This document shows, one piece after another, positions 27,526 to 36,859 of a DNA stretch of 64,000 nucleotides. This DNA comes from Chitinophaga solisilvae (GTDB lineage Bacteria > Bacteroidota > Bacteroidia > Chitinophagales > Chitinophagaceae). The notes below the pieces were generated by a model that was given only the letters and a program-made list of their open reading frames with translations, was not told the DNA's origin and searched no databases. The stretch spans positions 124,001 through 188,000 of the forward strand of contig NZ_JAABOK010000004.1 in NCBI RefSeq assembly GCF_009928525.1, written 5' to 3'. The position numbers and the translations under genes are program-made. Position 1 is the stretch's first letter; each line of letters starts with the position of its first letter.

Positions 27526-27804
27526 ACATTTACAGCAATTAATGGAAAACAGATACAGCAATTATACGCTGGCGGCCAAGTTACTTAGTTATTATAAAAT
27601 ATTAACTTTTTTTTATGGTTACGCGCAATATGCCTAATATACGATTGTTTTCCCGATAAATTAGGGTTAATTATATGTGTTGGACCGCCTAAAGAACTGC
27701 CTGCTTTCATTCGGCCTGCTATTTGCAGTATTCCCGTACCTTCCATTGTCTCCCTATATTAATTTTATATATTTTATTTGTTAGATTTATTAAAAATCAC
27801 AATT

Positions 27805-28665
27805 ATGAGAATCGAACGATTAGCTATCCCAGTGGCATTGATCGGCATTTTTGCCAGCTGTTCCGCACCCAGGAAATTAAGGGAATCCGAGGCCAGATAT
27901 GCCCGGCTGGATAGCTTGTATACATCCACAGAAGCCCAGCGTAGAAAATGTGAAGAAGATGCGGCCAGAGCTGCTGCGGCCTATAAAGACAAACTGGAGA
28001 ACATGTCTGAACAGCAGACGCAGCTCAAAGCCAACAATTCCCAGATGCTGGACCACCTGAAGGAGTTATCGGTTATTTCCAGTTCCCAGGCAGAAAGCAT
28101 CAAGAAATCGCTGGATAATATCGGCGCCAAGGATGCATATATCAAAGATCTGCAATCTGCTATCGCACGCAAGGACTCCCTGAATATGCAGCTGGTGATG
28201 AACCTGAAAGGAGCCATTGGCAATATGGATGACAAGGACATCAACATCAAGGTGGAAAAAGGCGTTGTGTATATCGATATCTCCGATAAACTGCTGTTCA
28301 AGAGCGGTAGCTATGAAGTAGCTGACCGGGCAAAGGAAGTACTGGGCAAGGTAGCCAAGGTACTGATCAACCAGCCGGACATCGAATTCATGGTAGAAGG
28401 GCATACGGATAATGTGCCTTACCGTCCGAATGTACTGCTGGACAACTGGGATCTTAGTGTGAAAAGAGCTACTTCCGTAGTACGTATCCTGCAGAATCAG
28501 TATAATATTCCTGCATCGCGTATGACTGCTGCCGGAAGAAGCGAATTTATTCCGGTTGCCTCCAATGATACGCCGGAAGGCCGCGCTGCCAACCGCAGAA
28601 CAAGGATTGTGATCCTGCCTCAGCTGGATCAGTTCTTCAAACTGCTGGAGAAACCAGCTAACTGA
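27805..28665 (+). CDS. OmpA family lipoprotein
   Basis: A 286-residue outer-membrane lipoprotein (lipobox GIFASC). A long coiled coil (~30-125, rich in Ala, Glu, Lys) links the lipid anchor to a C-terminal OmpA/MotB domain (~150-280) with FMVEGHTDNVPY and EGRAANRRTRIVI, where the Asp and Arg bind peptidoglycan diaminopimelate. It tethers the outer membrane to the cell wall. ATG at 27805 is chosen over a TTG nine codons upstream because it gives the correct lipoprotein signal. A strong terminator follows. Confidence 0.92.
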   Translation: MRIERLAIPVALIGIFASCSAPRKLRESEARYARLDSLYTSTEAQRRKCEEDAARAAAAYKDKLENMSEQQTQLKANNSQMLDHLKELSVISSSQAESIKKSLDNIGAKDAYIKDLQSAIARKDSLNMQLVMNLKGAIGNMDDKDINIKVEKGVVYIDISDKLLFKSGSYEVADRAKEVLGKVAKVLINQPDIEFMVEGHTDNVPYRPNVLLDNWDLSVKRATSVVRILQNQYNIPASRMTAAGRSEFIPVASNDTPEGRAANRRTRIVILPQLDQFFKLLEKPAN

Positions 28666-28696
28666 TAACTGCTTTCAGGTAGCAAAAAAAATAATG

Positions 28697-28756
28697 GCGG
28701 AGATGTCAGTAAGAGAAGAAAATCTTCATCTTATTTTCATCTCCGCTTTTTATTTT
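28697..28756 (+). terminator. Terminator of the OmpA gene
   Basis: Stem gcggagatg (28697-28705) pairs with catctccgc (28738-28746) and is followed by a T-rich tract. The loop is large but contains a second small stem (gaag/cttc). Confidence 0.65.
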
Positions 28757-28780
28757 TACAACCGAATTAATTTAAGTGAT

Positions 28781-29695
28781 ATGAGTGACGCATTATTCTG
28801 TGACCCCATCAGTGGCGTATGTGAAATTCCCGGTGCGGGAACACCCGCCGGTGCTGCAGCAGCAGCCGCTATACCAGCAGACAAGCCGCTGCGCATCGTT
28901 TATTTTACCGATCCTATCTGCTCTACCTGCTGGGGTATTGAGCCGCAATGGCGCAGGTTGAAACTGGAATACGGCCATGTACTGGATATCAGTTACCACA
29001 TGGGCGGATTATTACCTTCCTGGAAAGTATACAACTCCGGCGGCATCAGCGGCCCGGCAGATGTGGCGCATCATTGGGAAGAAGTGGCCGTGCATTACCA
29101 GATGCCTATAGACGGCAGCGTGTGGCTGCAGGACCCGCCGGATTCTTCCTTCCCGCCGTCCCGCTGGTTTAAAGCAGCACAGGTACAGGATACCCATAAG
29201 GCAGTTATCTTTTTAAGAAGATTACGGGAGATGATTTTCATGGAAGCCATCAATATCACCCGGACGGAAGAAGTGCTGAAGGCCGCCGCCTACGCGGAAC
29301 TGGACACGGTGCAGCTGGAACAGGATTTCGCAGAAACAGCACCGGCCCTGTTTGAAGCAGACCTGCAGCTGAGAAAAGAAATGGGCGTGCGTGGATTTCC
29401 TTCTGTATTTTTCGTGAATGCAGACGGTACATCAGAACTGGTGTATGGCGCAAAACCTTATCAGGTATTCATCACTGCCTTACATAAACTGCTGCCTGCC
29501 GCACAACCCAGAGCCTATGCAAAAGATATAGCCCTGTTTTCCTATTTCCCGACGCTCACTACAAAAGAGTATGCCGTACTGAATGACATGTCTTTTGAAG
29601 CCGCGTACGAGGCGCTGGAGGCATTCAGAGAGCAGGGGAAGGTGTCAGTGCTGGAAGCAGGAAAAGGTCATCTGTGGCGTGTTACAGCGGACTGA
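28781..29695 (+). CDS. DsbA/SpxH-like thioredoxin-fold protein with C-terminal winged-helix-like part
   Basis: A 304-residue cytoplasmic protein. Residues ~40-235 form a DsbA-family domain: the redox motif is CSTCWG in YFTDPICSTCWGIEP, the helical insert follows, and GVRGFPSVFFVN supplies the cis-Pro loop. The CSTCWG-type site and lack of signal peptide resemble SpxH (YjbH), the ClpXP adaptor family, more than periplasmic DsbA. The last ~55 residues (PTLTTKEYAVLNDMSFEAAY..LEAFREQGKVSVLE) look like a winged helix. The start at 28781 is preferred, since the earlier frame begins inside the preceding terminator. The 3' end overlaps the convergent barrel gene by 14 bases. Confidence 0.8.
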   Translation: MSDALFCDPISGVCEIPGAGTPAGAAAAAAIPADKPLRIVYFTDPICSTCWGIEPQWRRLKLEYGHVLDISYHMGGLLPSWKVYNSGGISGPADVAHHWEEVAVHYQMPIDGSVWLQDPPDSSFPPSRWFKAAQVQDTHKAVIFLRRLREMIFMEAINITRTEEVLKAAAYAELDTVQLEQDFAETAPALFEADLQLRKEMGVRGFPSVFFVNADGTSELVYGAKPYQVFITALHKLLPAAQPRAYAKDIALFSYFPTLTTKEYAVLNDMSFEAAYEALEAFREQGKVSVLEAGKGHLWRVTAD

Positions 29696-32357
29696 ATCCG
29701 GGTTTCGCCGGTTGTTTTTTACCGTAGAAATAAGTAATACTGAACATAAAATAGCGTGACAGGTTGTTAGCCTGTATCGTTTCGCGGAAAGTATCTCCGA
29801 TCGTAGTCGTGATGGATTTATTTTGCCGGAGAACGTCGTATGCATATAACTTGGCCATCAGATTTTTCTGTCGCAGGAAACTTTTAGATACCCAGAGGTT
29901 CAGCAGGGTAAACTGTTGCCTGGCATCTGTATTGGCAATAAAATTAACCGCGGCGCCGCTGCTGACATTAAAAGGCAGAAAGGTGTTGAGGCTGAAAAAA
30001 AGGTTATAGCGCAGGTAATCATAATGACTGTCAGGCTGCAGGGAATACTTGTTACTGTTGTAATCCATTCCCACCGTGCCGGTAAGCTCGAACAGTGATT
30101 TATACAGGAAAGAAGAGGTGAGAATATGGGTGAATGTAAGATTATCCGTCGTATTCCGGTTATTGTTAACGAGGTTGATGTTGTGCTGTTGCCGGATGAT
30201 GGAACGGTAGGTAAGACTTATCTCCGGTTTTTTAAAACGCTTGCCCAGCGTAATTTCTCCTCTCCATGCCTGCTGTCCGTCGAGGTTTACCGGCCGGCTT
30301 ACCTGCTTTCCGGTGGAGTCAGTATTGATTGCGTTTGCAATGGCATTGTCCGTAAGCTGCCCCTGTATGGATGCTGCAAAATTGAGTCCTGTAATGCTGA
30401 GTGAGTTATAATTGACTTCCAGGCGGTTGCTGAAGCCGGGCTGCAGATCCGGGTTTCCCAGCTGTATGTACAGTGGGTTGCTGATATTTACCTGGGGCCA
30501 GAAACTGGCAGGGGACGGAATTTCATTTACACCGTTATAAGATACCAGCAGTGATTTAAATTCATTGAACTTATAAGTCAGCATTGCATTTCTGCCAATG
30601 TTCATATTGTTGTAATAGTAATGTTCCCCCGTTGTCAGGTTATTGCTGGTAATGCGCAGGAACGCAATATCCAGGGAAGCGGTAAAGTTGATTTTATCTT
30701 TTGCCAGTTCCAGAACAGGGCGCACGGTATTGGTGGTATTATCATTGGTGAAGTCATAGGAGAGGGAATCGTTCGGAATGATGTATTGCCGTTTCGGATT
30801 ATCAAAATCAAAAGTCGTCCGTTGATTACTGGTATGGGAATGATTGATGCCGTATAATATGCCCAGCGTAAACAGATTTTTTACCGGCTCTTTGTACTGT
30901 ACTACTGCAGAAACAGTGGTGGTATTGCTTTCCGGCCTGATAAGCCGGTTCAGTGTGTCCGTGGTATTATTAGCGGCGGTATAATTCCGGTTATAGTTGA
31001 CCTGGTCGCCATGCATGCTGTTCTGCAGGATCATCGCGTAGAATTCTGCCATGCGCCCCGGTTTGTTGAATTTATACTGGTAATTTACCGTAGTGGCATA
31101 ACTGAGATTAATGCTGCTGTCGGTCGTATTTAACAGGCCTGCGTTTAGCATTTTTCCTTTGCCGTCCAGGGTCTGGTATTGCTGCTGATCGTTTTTTACC
31201 AGTTTATCGCGCCCGAGAGAGGCAATGATATTGAGTTTGTGCCTGGGATGGATCTGGTAATCCATAATCATAAAGCCGGTGGTAGCATCCTTATGCAAGT
31301 CCTGCGTGCTGTTGCTGGTATAAAAGTTTGTCTGATTATTCAGGATATTCTCCCGGTCCAGCTTTTCATTGCTGTTATTATCAATAGCCTGGTGGGAAAG
31401 GAATACGGAAGCCTTCAGTTTTTTTCTGAAGTCGCCGCCGGCGTTTACCTGGAAATTGTAGGTTTTATTGATTCCTTTCTGGTTGCTGAACATAAACGGC
31501 GATTCGCTGACTGTGCTGGGGTCCCGGCTGGTATTGGTATTATTGCCGATGGCATCCGCAATCACCATATGTGTAGTGCGGAACATATTGGCATTGGCGC
31601 CGGCATTAAAGCGGTCGTTTCTGCCGATACCTGCTGCCACACTGCCTCTTACTCCTTTCTTCATTTCCTTCTTGATGGTTATATTCAGCACCTTGCCGCT
31701 TTCTCCGGGGTTGGCGGCACTGGAGAAATTGCGTTTATCTGCAATCTGGATTTTATCGGCCATGTCGGATTTGAGAATTTCCAGTATACGTTTGGTGCTG
31801 CCGCCTTCCTGGGTAACAGCCCTGCCATCTACATGGAGGTCTTTTACCGGCTTGCCCATAAAGAAGATATTCCCGTTTTCATCGATGCTGATACCTGGTA
31901 TTTTTTCAATCAGATGCTGCATGGTAGCGCTGGGAGCAGTGCGCAGCTGCCCGGCTTCAAACTCTATGGTATCTTTACGGATAGACAGCAACGGGCGGCT
32001 GCCTTTTATTTCTATCTTATTCAGTTTTATACTGGCCGCCAGCTGGATATAGTCAAAGGTGAGTATCGTGGTTTTGGGAGTTATTTCCACAGGGATCATC
32101 TCCGCCCTGTTACCCATGAAGCTCACAATAAGACGGAAAAAGCCTTCCGGCATATGTTCCAGGGTAAAGTGCCCATGTTCATCAGAAATGGTCTGTGCTT
32201 TGAGGATAGATTTCTCTGTATACAGCATCACACTGGCGCCCGGAAGCGGTTGCCTGGTTTCTTTCTGAAATACGGTACCCTTTATTGTTTTCTGGGCTTT
32301 CAGAACAGTATAAACATTACAGAAAATAATCAGCAATAACAGTCCTTTATACCTCAT
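29682..32357 (-). CDS. Outer-membrane beta-barrel receptor (OMP_b-brl_3 type) with carboxypeptidase-regulatory-like domain
   Basis: An 891-residue outer-membrane protein: signal peptide (LLLLIIFCNVYTVLKA), carboxypeptidase-regulatory-like domain (~24-110, TIKGTVFQKETRQPLPGASV), plug-like segment (~120-240, LIEKIPGISIDENGNIFFMG), then a long Asn/Thr-rich barrel. It differs from SusC by having no STN domain, no SusD partner and the OMP_b-brl_3 type barrel. The ligand is unknown; related proteins may take up or anchor peptides or metal chelates. It is transcribed alone and its 3' end overlaps the DsbA-like gene. Confidence 0.88.
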   Translation of the reverse strand: MRYKGLLLLIIFCNVYTVLKAQKTIKGTVFQKETRQPLPGASVMLYTEKSILKAQTISDEHGHFTLEHMPEGFFRLIVSFMGNRAEMIPVEITPKTTILTFDYIQLAASIKLNKIEIKGSRPLLSIRKDTIEFEAGQLRTAPSATMQHLIEKIPGISIDENGNIFFMGKPVKDLHVDGRAVTQEGGSTKRILEILKSDMADKIQIADKRNFSSAANPGESGKVLNITIKKEMKKGVRGSVAAGIGRNDRFNAGANANMFRTTHMVIADAIGNNTNTSRDPSTVSESPFMFSNQKGINKTYNFQVNAGGDFRKKLKASVFLSHQAIDNNSNEKLDRENILNNQTNFYTSNSTQDLHKDATTGFMIMDYQIHPRHKLNIIASLGRDKLVKNDQQQYQTLDGKGKMLNAGLLNTTDSSINLSYATTVNYQYKFNKPGRMAEFYAMILQNSMHGDQVNYNRNYTAANNTTDTLNRLIRPESNTTTVSAVVQYKEPVKNLFTLGILYGINHSHTSNQRTTFDFDNPKRQYIIPNDSLSYDFTNDNTTNTVRPVLELAKDKINFTASLDIAFLRITSNNLTTGEHYYYNNMNIGRNAMLTYKFNEFKSLLVSYNGVNEIPSPASFWPQVNISNPLYIQLGNPDLQPGFSNRLEVNYNSLSITGLNFAASIQGQLTDNAIANAINTDSTGKQVSRPVNLDGQQAWRGEITLGKRFKKPEISLTYRSIIRQQHNINLVNNNRNTTDNLTFTHILTSSFLYKSLFELTGTVGMDYNSNKYSLQPDSHYDYLRYNLFFSLNTFLPFNVSSGAAVNFIANTDARQQFTLLNLWVSKSFLRQKNLMAKLYAYDVLRQNKSITTTIGDTFRETIQANNLSRYFMFSITYFYGKKQPAKPGFSPL

Positions 32358-32623
32358 ATTGTGCCGGTTGGGTTAGATATGCAATGCTAACAGCTGATAG
32401 AGTGGATTTTGTTAACAACGTGCAAAGGATTGCATTTCTTTCGAAATTAAATCAGGTAGTAAGTTCTGAAAATCAGATTGATAATGTGGCACTTGAAATG
32501 ATTATGGCTGTTAAGTGTTTGTTATTGGCGAAAAGAATACAGGGCGTAAAAAATAGCTGTACAACAGCCATCAGCAATGATTCAGACGTAAGTTACACAT
32601 ATCCGGAATAAAATAAAATATCC

Positions 32624-33100
32624 ATGCAGAAAAACAAAGCTATCACAGACTCATTGAAGGCGTTGCTGCTGAAAGCCAATGCGCATGTTACTTTTGCAGA
32701 TGCGGTGAAGGGGCTGCCTGCGGAACTCCGTGGCGTTACGCCGCCGGGCCTGCCCTACAGCATCTGGCAGCTGGTAGAGCACATACGTATTACACAGGAG
32801 GATATACTGGAATTCAGCCGGGATGCCAGTTACGTATCGCCGGCATGGCCGGAAGGATACTGGCCCAAAGAAACGGCTCCTGAAAATGAAGCTGCGTGGA
32901 AACACAGCCTGGCACAGATCCGGGAGGACCTGGCCACTTTCATTGCCTTGCTGGAAGCTCCGGACGCCGACCTCTTTGCCCCGTTTCCTCATGGTGAAGG
33001 GCAGCATCTTTTCCGCGAAGCGGTGCTGATTGCTGACCATACCAGTTATCATACCGGAGAAATAGTGGCCGTACGCCGGATGCTGGGCGCCTGGAAATAA
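32624..33100 (+). CDS. DinB family protein
   Basis: A 158-residue four-helix-bundle protein. The metal-ligand pattern of the DinB/YfiT superfamily is seen: His in QLVEHIRITQEDI near residue 49 and the pair in IADHTSYHTGEIVAVRR near the C-terminus. Members are metal-dependent transferases or have no known activity; thiol-linked reactions are common in the superfamily. It lies tail to tail with egtD (4-base gap), whose pathway partner EgtB also has a DinB-like domain. I see no proof of a shared role. Confidence 0.85.
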   Translation: MQKNKAITDSLKALLLKANAHVTFADAVKGLPAELRGVTPPGLPYSIWQLVEHIRITQEDILEFSRDASYVSPAWPEGYWPKETAPENEAAWKHSLAQIREDLATFIALLEAPDADLFAPFPHGEGQHLFREAVLIADHTSYHTGEIVAVRRMLGAWK

Positions 33101-33103
33101 ATG

Positions 33104-34096
33104 TCAGATGCATTTCCAGAGGCAGTCTACAAACCATCTTTTGCTGTCGGAGAAGCGGGCCACCGGCCGGAACCCTGACTGGGCGGCCAGCTGGTCTGTT
33201 TCTTCCAGCGAATATTTCTGTGAGATTTCCATATACAGCGCTTCATTCTCTTCAAAGGAAATACAGACCTCTTCGCCGATATGTACCTGTTGCTGCGTAA
33301 GACTTATCAGGTAACTCTTGCAGGCCCCGGTTCCCGGATCGTAGGTGGGGTAATGCGCAAATTTTGACAGGTCAAAATCAGCATGCAGTTCCCGGTTGAT
33401 ACGGGTCAGCAGGTTGAAGTTGAAAGCCCGCGTAATACCGGCATCGTCATTATAGGCACTGAGGATGACCTGCGGATGTTTTTTCAGATCAAAACCTGTC
33501 AGCAGCAGGTCGCCGGGTTGCAGGTGATGCCGTAATTCCCGGCAGAAGTGAAGGGCTTCTGCCGTATTGAAGTTGCCGATATTGCCACCCATGAACAGTA
33601 CTACCTTTTTCCGGGAGCTGTAGGCATTTGCTTCCTGCAGCATCTCGAAATATTCCCCGTTCAGCCCGTGCAGCTGCAGCTCCGGCAGTTTTGCCGGTAA
33701 TGACTTCTCCAGCTGATAAATAACATTGGCAGAAATATCTATGGGGAAATACGTATACCCTGTACCGTTATTAATCAATTGTTCCAGCAGGTGAATGGAT
33801 TTGGTGGCGTCTCCTGCACCCAGCTCCACCACATCGAATGTGCCGGTATACTTTTCAATGGCGGCGGCTATATTGGCGGATTGCTCGCGGAATATCTGCA
33901 TTTCACAACCGGTCAGGTAGTACTCATGGCATTGCATGATCTGCTGAAACAGCCGGTCGCCTTCCGCATCATAAAAGTATTTGGAATCAAGACGCTTTTG
34001 CGGTGCGCTGAGTCCTTTGACTACGTCATGGTAAAAGCTGCCTGCGGCAGTTTTCTTGTTGAGGGTTGCATGGTTTGGAATTACAGTGCGCTGCAT
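33104..34096 (-). CDS. egtD: L-histidine N(alpha)-methyltransferase EgtD
   Basis: A 330-residue SAM-dependent methyltransferase that trimethylates histidine to hercynine, the first step of ergothioneine synthesis. SAM-binding residues are in VVELGAGDATKSIHLLEQL (~90-110), with FPIDISANVIYQLEKSL, FMGGNIGNF and LLTGFDLKKHP following the EgtD pattern. The C-terminus shows ISQKYSLEETDQLAAQSGF. It is 28 bases downstream of egtB in the same direction and is the last gene of a run that also holds an ABC transporter. Confidence 0.92.
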   Translation of the reverse strand: MQRTVIPNHATLNKKTAAGSFYHDVVKGLSAPQKRLDSKYFYDAEGDRLFQQIMQCHEYYLTGCEMQIFREQSANIAAAIEKYTGTFDVVELGAGDATKSIHLLEQLINNGTGYTYFPIDISANVIYQLEKSLPAKLPELQLHGLNGEYFEMLQEANAYSSRKKVVLFMGGNIGNFNTAEALHFCRELRHHLQPGDLLLTGFDLKKHPQVILSAYNDDAGITRAFNFNLLTRINRELHADFDLSKFAHYPTYDPGTGACKSYLISLTQQQVHIGEEVCISFEENEALYMEISQKYSLEETDQLAAQSGFRPVARFSDSKRWFVDCLWKCI

Positions 34097-34124
34097 GACC
34101 TGATTTTTTGATGAAAGGATACGG

Positions 34125-35273
34125 TTACTTTGCCAGCCTTATTCCGGTAAACTGCCATCGCAGGGGAGGATGGAAAAAGTTCCTGTACGTGATGCGGCTG
34201 TGACCGGGAGGTGTTACTTCTGATGCTCCCCGCAGCACCATCTGGCTGACCATAAATTTCCCGTTGTATTCTCCGATGGCGCCGGGCGCTTTGGTAAACC
34301 CGGGATAGGGGAGATACGCGCTCTCCGTCCATTCCCAGCGCAGGCCCCATGACAGTTGCGGCGCTGCGGCTTCCCATTCTGCTTCCGTGGGCAGGCGCAT
34401 TCCCTTCCAGGAAGCATATGCGGCGGCTTCATAGTAACTGATATGACATAATGGTGCATCGGTGGCCAGCGGTTGTAATCCCTGCCAGGTGTAATACATC
34501 CAGCGGCCGTCTATCAGGTACCAGTACATCGGAGCAGTTACCTGGTTATTTTTTACCCAGTCCCAGCCTTCTGCGTGCCAGTAGCGGAAATCCCGGTAAC
34601 CTCCGGACTGTATGAACTCCAGGTATTCGGCATTGCTGACCAGTGAAGTGCTGATGCTGTAATCACCCAGGTATACTTTATGACGTGACAGTTCATTATC
34701 AAAACAAAAGCCTTCTCCGGCAAAACCTATCTCATAAATACCTGCTTTCATATGCAGCCATGAAGTATTATCAACAGCTGAACGGGCAGATTGTTTATCC
34801 GGATCATATGCCGGCATCAGCGGGTTATGCCCCAGAATATATTTGATATCTGTATATAACAGCTCCTGGTGCTGCTCTTCATGGTTGAGTCCCAGGGTAA
34901 TCAGCGCCTGTATCTCCGGAGTATGTTCCTGTTCCAGGAAGCGGTACATCGCGTCATCCACATGCCGGCGGTAGCGCATAATATCTTCCACGGCAGGCCT
35001 GCTCAGGTTGCCCCGGTCTGTACGGATCACGCGTGAGCCGACTGATTCATAGTAGCTGTTGAATACAAAGTTATACTGCGGATCAAATTCCGTGTATCCT
35101 TCCAGGTTAGGCATCAGCAGGAAGGTTTCAAAGAACCAGGTAGTATGGCCGAGATGCCATTTCGGCGGACTTACATCCGCTACCGGCTGCACTACATAGT
35201 CTTCCGTTTTCAGCGGAGCGCAGATGCTTTCTGTTCGCTGACGCACGGTTTCATAGTCTTTTTTCAATTGCAT
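34125..35273 (-). CDS. egtB: Ergothioneine biosynthesis sulfoxide synthase EgtB
   Basis: A 382-residue non-haem iron enzyme that joins hercynine to a thiol (gamma-glutamylcysteine or cysteine) with oxygen. The N-terminal DinB-like bundle supplies the iron ligands: WHLGHTTWFFE (His43) and LNHEEQHQELL (His131, His135). The C-terminal formylglycine-enzyme-like domain (~170-380) ends with GASEVTPPGHSRITYRNFFHP. No egtA or egtC gene is nearby, which would fit use of free cysteine, but that is an inference. It starts 12 bases after the transporter gene. Confidence 0.92.
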   Translation of the reverse strand: MQLKKDYETVRQRTESICAPLKTEDYVVQPVADVSPPKWHLGHTTWFFETFLLMPNLEGYTEFDPQYNFVFNSYYESVGSRVIRTDRGNLSRPAVEDIMRYRRHVDDAMYRFLEQEHTPEIQALITLGLNHEEQHQELLYTDIKYILGHNPLMPAYDPDKQSARSAVDNTSWLHMKAGIYEIGFAGEGFCFDNELSRHKVYLGDYSISTSLVSNAEYLEFIQSGGYRDFRYWHAEGWDWVKNNQVTAPMYWYLIDGRWMYYTWQGLQPLATDAPLCHISYYEAAAYASWKGMRLPTEAEWEAAAPQLSWGLRWEWTESAYLPYPGFTKAPGAIGEYNGKFMVSQMVLRGASEVTPPGHSRITYRNFFHPPLRWQFTGIRLAK

Positions 35274-35285
35274 AAATACTGGTGG

Positions 35286-36854
35286 TTATTTATGGTCTGT
35301 ATATTGCTTTAATGCTGAAATAGTATGTATGCCCAGGCTGGAAGCCTGTTCCCGTCTCATCATCAGGGCATATGTATTGTTGAATCCGATGGGCAGCAGC
35401 CATTTTACGCGGTACTGTTTTTCAAATCCTGTCTGTACATAGTCATACACTTTTTTGCTGTCGCTCATAATACTGTCTGTTACCTGCTGCGGCGCCTGCA
35501 GGATCACCAGCAGGCCGGTGCCGGTATATTCCGGATACATATCAATCTGATCATTTATTAATGCATCGAACACAATTTTGGTGCCTCCGAGGCCGGTTTT
35601 GGTGGTAACGGAAAGATCTGTATATCCTTCAATCAGTATTTTGTACATATTGGCGAGCACATAGCCATCCCCGAAGATTTTGGAACCGATGCGGATATTG
35701 CCTTTGTTGCCACCGGTAGCAGGTTTCCAGAGACCGATAGCAGTCAGGTAATCTTTTGCTACTTTTTCGGGTGTCTGTTTCAGGTAATCTACCCGGTAGT
35801 TCAGTTCCGTCATAATGCTATCATTAATTGTACCAGACAGTTTATTGAGTACGGGTTCCAGTTCCGGATATTTTTCCAGTGTTGACATACGTACGATGGG
35901 GGCGGCATAATAGGGAGGGAAGATGTGTTTGTCATCTTCCAGCACTACCAGATCGTATGCGCGGACGCGGCCATCTGTGCTGCTGCCGCTGATGACATCC
36001 AGTTTTTTTTCTGCTGCCGCTTTATACATAATCATATCACTGATAACGAGTGTAGGGAGGTGCAGCCCGTAAACAGTCCGTAAACCGATATCGCCGTCTT
36101 TACGGCCCATAAATTCCGGGGTGAAGCCCGCTTTTATTTTACCGCTGCTGGTATCAGGCAGGAGGTATATAGAAGAGAGTGCCAGGAAGAGCAGCGGCAA
36201 TATATACAGCAGTCTGCGGAATCTGCGGATATTGAGGTGCTGCAGCAGGGACAGCAGCCAGTCAAACAGGATAGCCAGCAGTGCCGCCGGTATGGCGCCA
36301 GCCAGCATCATGCTGGTATTGTTGAGTGCGATACCGCCGAAAATAAATTCTCCCAGTCCGCCTGCTGCAATGTATGCCGCCAGTGTAGCTACTCCAACAT
36401 TGATGACGGTAGCGGTGCGTATGCCGGCCAGTATAACCGGCATTGCCAGCGGCAGCTGTACTTTGAACAGCAGTTGCCGGGGGCTCATGCCCATACCTCT
36501 GGCAGCTTCGGTAACACTATTGTCCACGCCGCTGATGCCGGTATAGGTATTACGGATAATGGGCAGCAGCGCGTACAGGAACAGGGCTACTATAGCTGGT
36601 TTGGGACCAATGCCCAGCAGTGGTATCATAAAGCCCAGCAGCGCTATGCTGGGGATGGTCTGCAGTACGCCGGCGATGCCCAGTACCAGGCCGGATAACC
36701 GCTTGCGGCGGATAATCAGGATACCCAGGGGTACGCCGATACATACTGCTATCAGTACCGAAATGAAGGTAAGGCCGGTATGCGTGAGCGTTTGCTCCAG
36801 CAGTTTGCCGGATTGCTGCCGGATGAAGTCCGTAAAGGTTTCAGGTGTGTCCAT
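35286..36854 (-). CDS. egtU: ABC permease fused to a circularly permuted substrate-binding domain (EgtU-like)
   Basis: A 522-residue fusion. Residues 1-232 are an OpuB/ProW-type permease with about six helices and the EAA loop (EAARGMGMSPRQLLFKVQLPL). The external binding domain is in swapped order. Residues ~238-378 correspond to the usual C-terminal half (KAGFTPEFMGRKDG, SSTDGRVRAYDLVVLEDDK, FPPYYAAPIVR, KVAKDYL). Residues ~386-522 correspond to the usual N-terminal half (IRIGSKIFGDGYVLANMY, DMYPEYTGTGLL, GFNNTYALMMRREQ, HTISALK). All parts are present, so this is a circular permutation, not a truncation. Position next to egtB-egtD and resemblance to EgtU suggest ergothioneine import rather than betaine. 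Confidence 0.82.
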   Translation of the reverse strand: MDTPETFTDFIRQQSGKLLEQTLTHTGLTFISVLIAVCIGVPLGILIIRRKRLSGLVLGIAGVLQTIPSIALLGFMIPLLGIGPKPAIVALFLYALLPIIRNTYTGISGVDNSVTEAARGMGMSPRQLLFKVQLPLAMPVILAGIRTATVINVGVATLAAYIAAGGLGEFIFGGIALNNTSMMLAGAIPAALLAILFDWLLSLLQHLNIRRFRRLLYILPLLFLALSSIYLLPDTSSGKIKAGFTPEFMGRKDGDIGLRTVYGLHLPTLVISDMIMYKAAAEKKLDVISGSSTDGRVRAYDLVVLEDDKHIFPPYYAAPIVRMSTLEKYPELEPVLNKLSGTINDSIMTELNYRVDYLKQTPEKVAKDYLTAIGLWKPATGGNKGNIRIGSKIFGDGYVLANMYKILIEGYTDLSVTTKTGLGGTKIVFDALINDQIDMYPEYTGTGLLVILQAPQQVTDSIMSDSKKVYDYVQTGFEKQYRVKWLLPIGFNNTYALMMRREQASSLGIHTISALKQYTDHK

Positions 36855-36859
36855 ATGGA

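Noticed and set aside
31179..32339. A 386-codon plus-strand frame
   Set aside because: It is antisense to the outer-membrane barrel gene, whose domains are clear; the long frame follows from codon bias.
32384..32611. A 75-codon plus-strand frame between the outer-membrane barrel gene and the DinB gene
   Set aside because: No signal, domain or plausible start context; composition is that of intergenic DNA and it overlaps the probable promoter region of the barrel gene.
35286..36854. Reading the transporter fusion as a truncated or frameshifted gene
   Set aside because: Both halves of the binding domain are complete and in one frame; only their order is exchanged.
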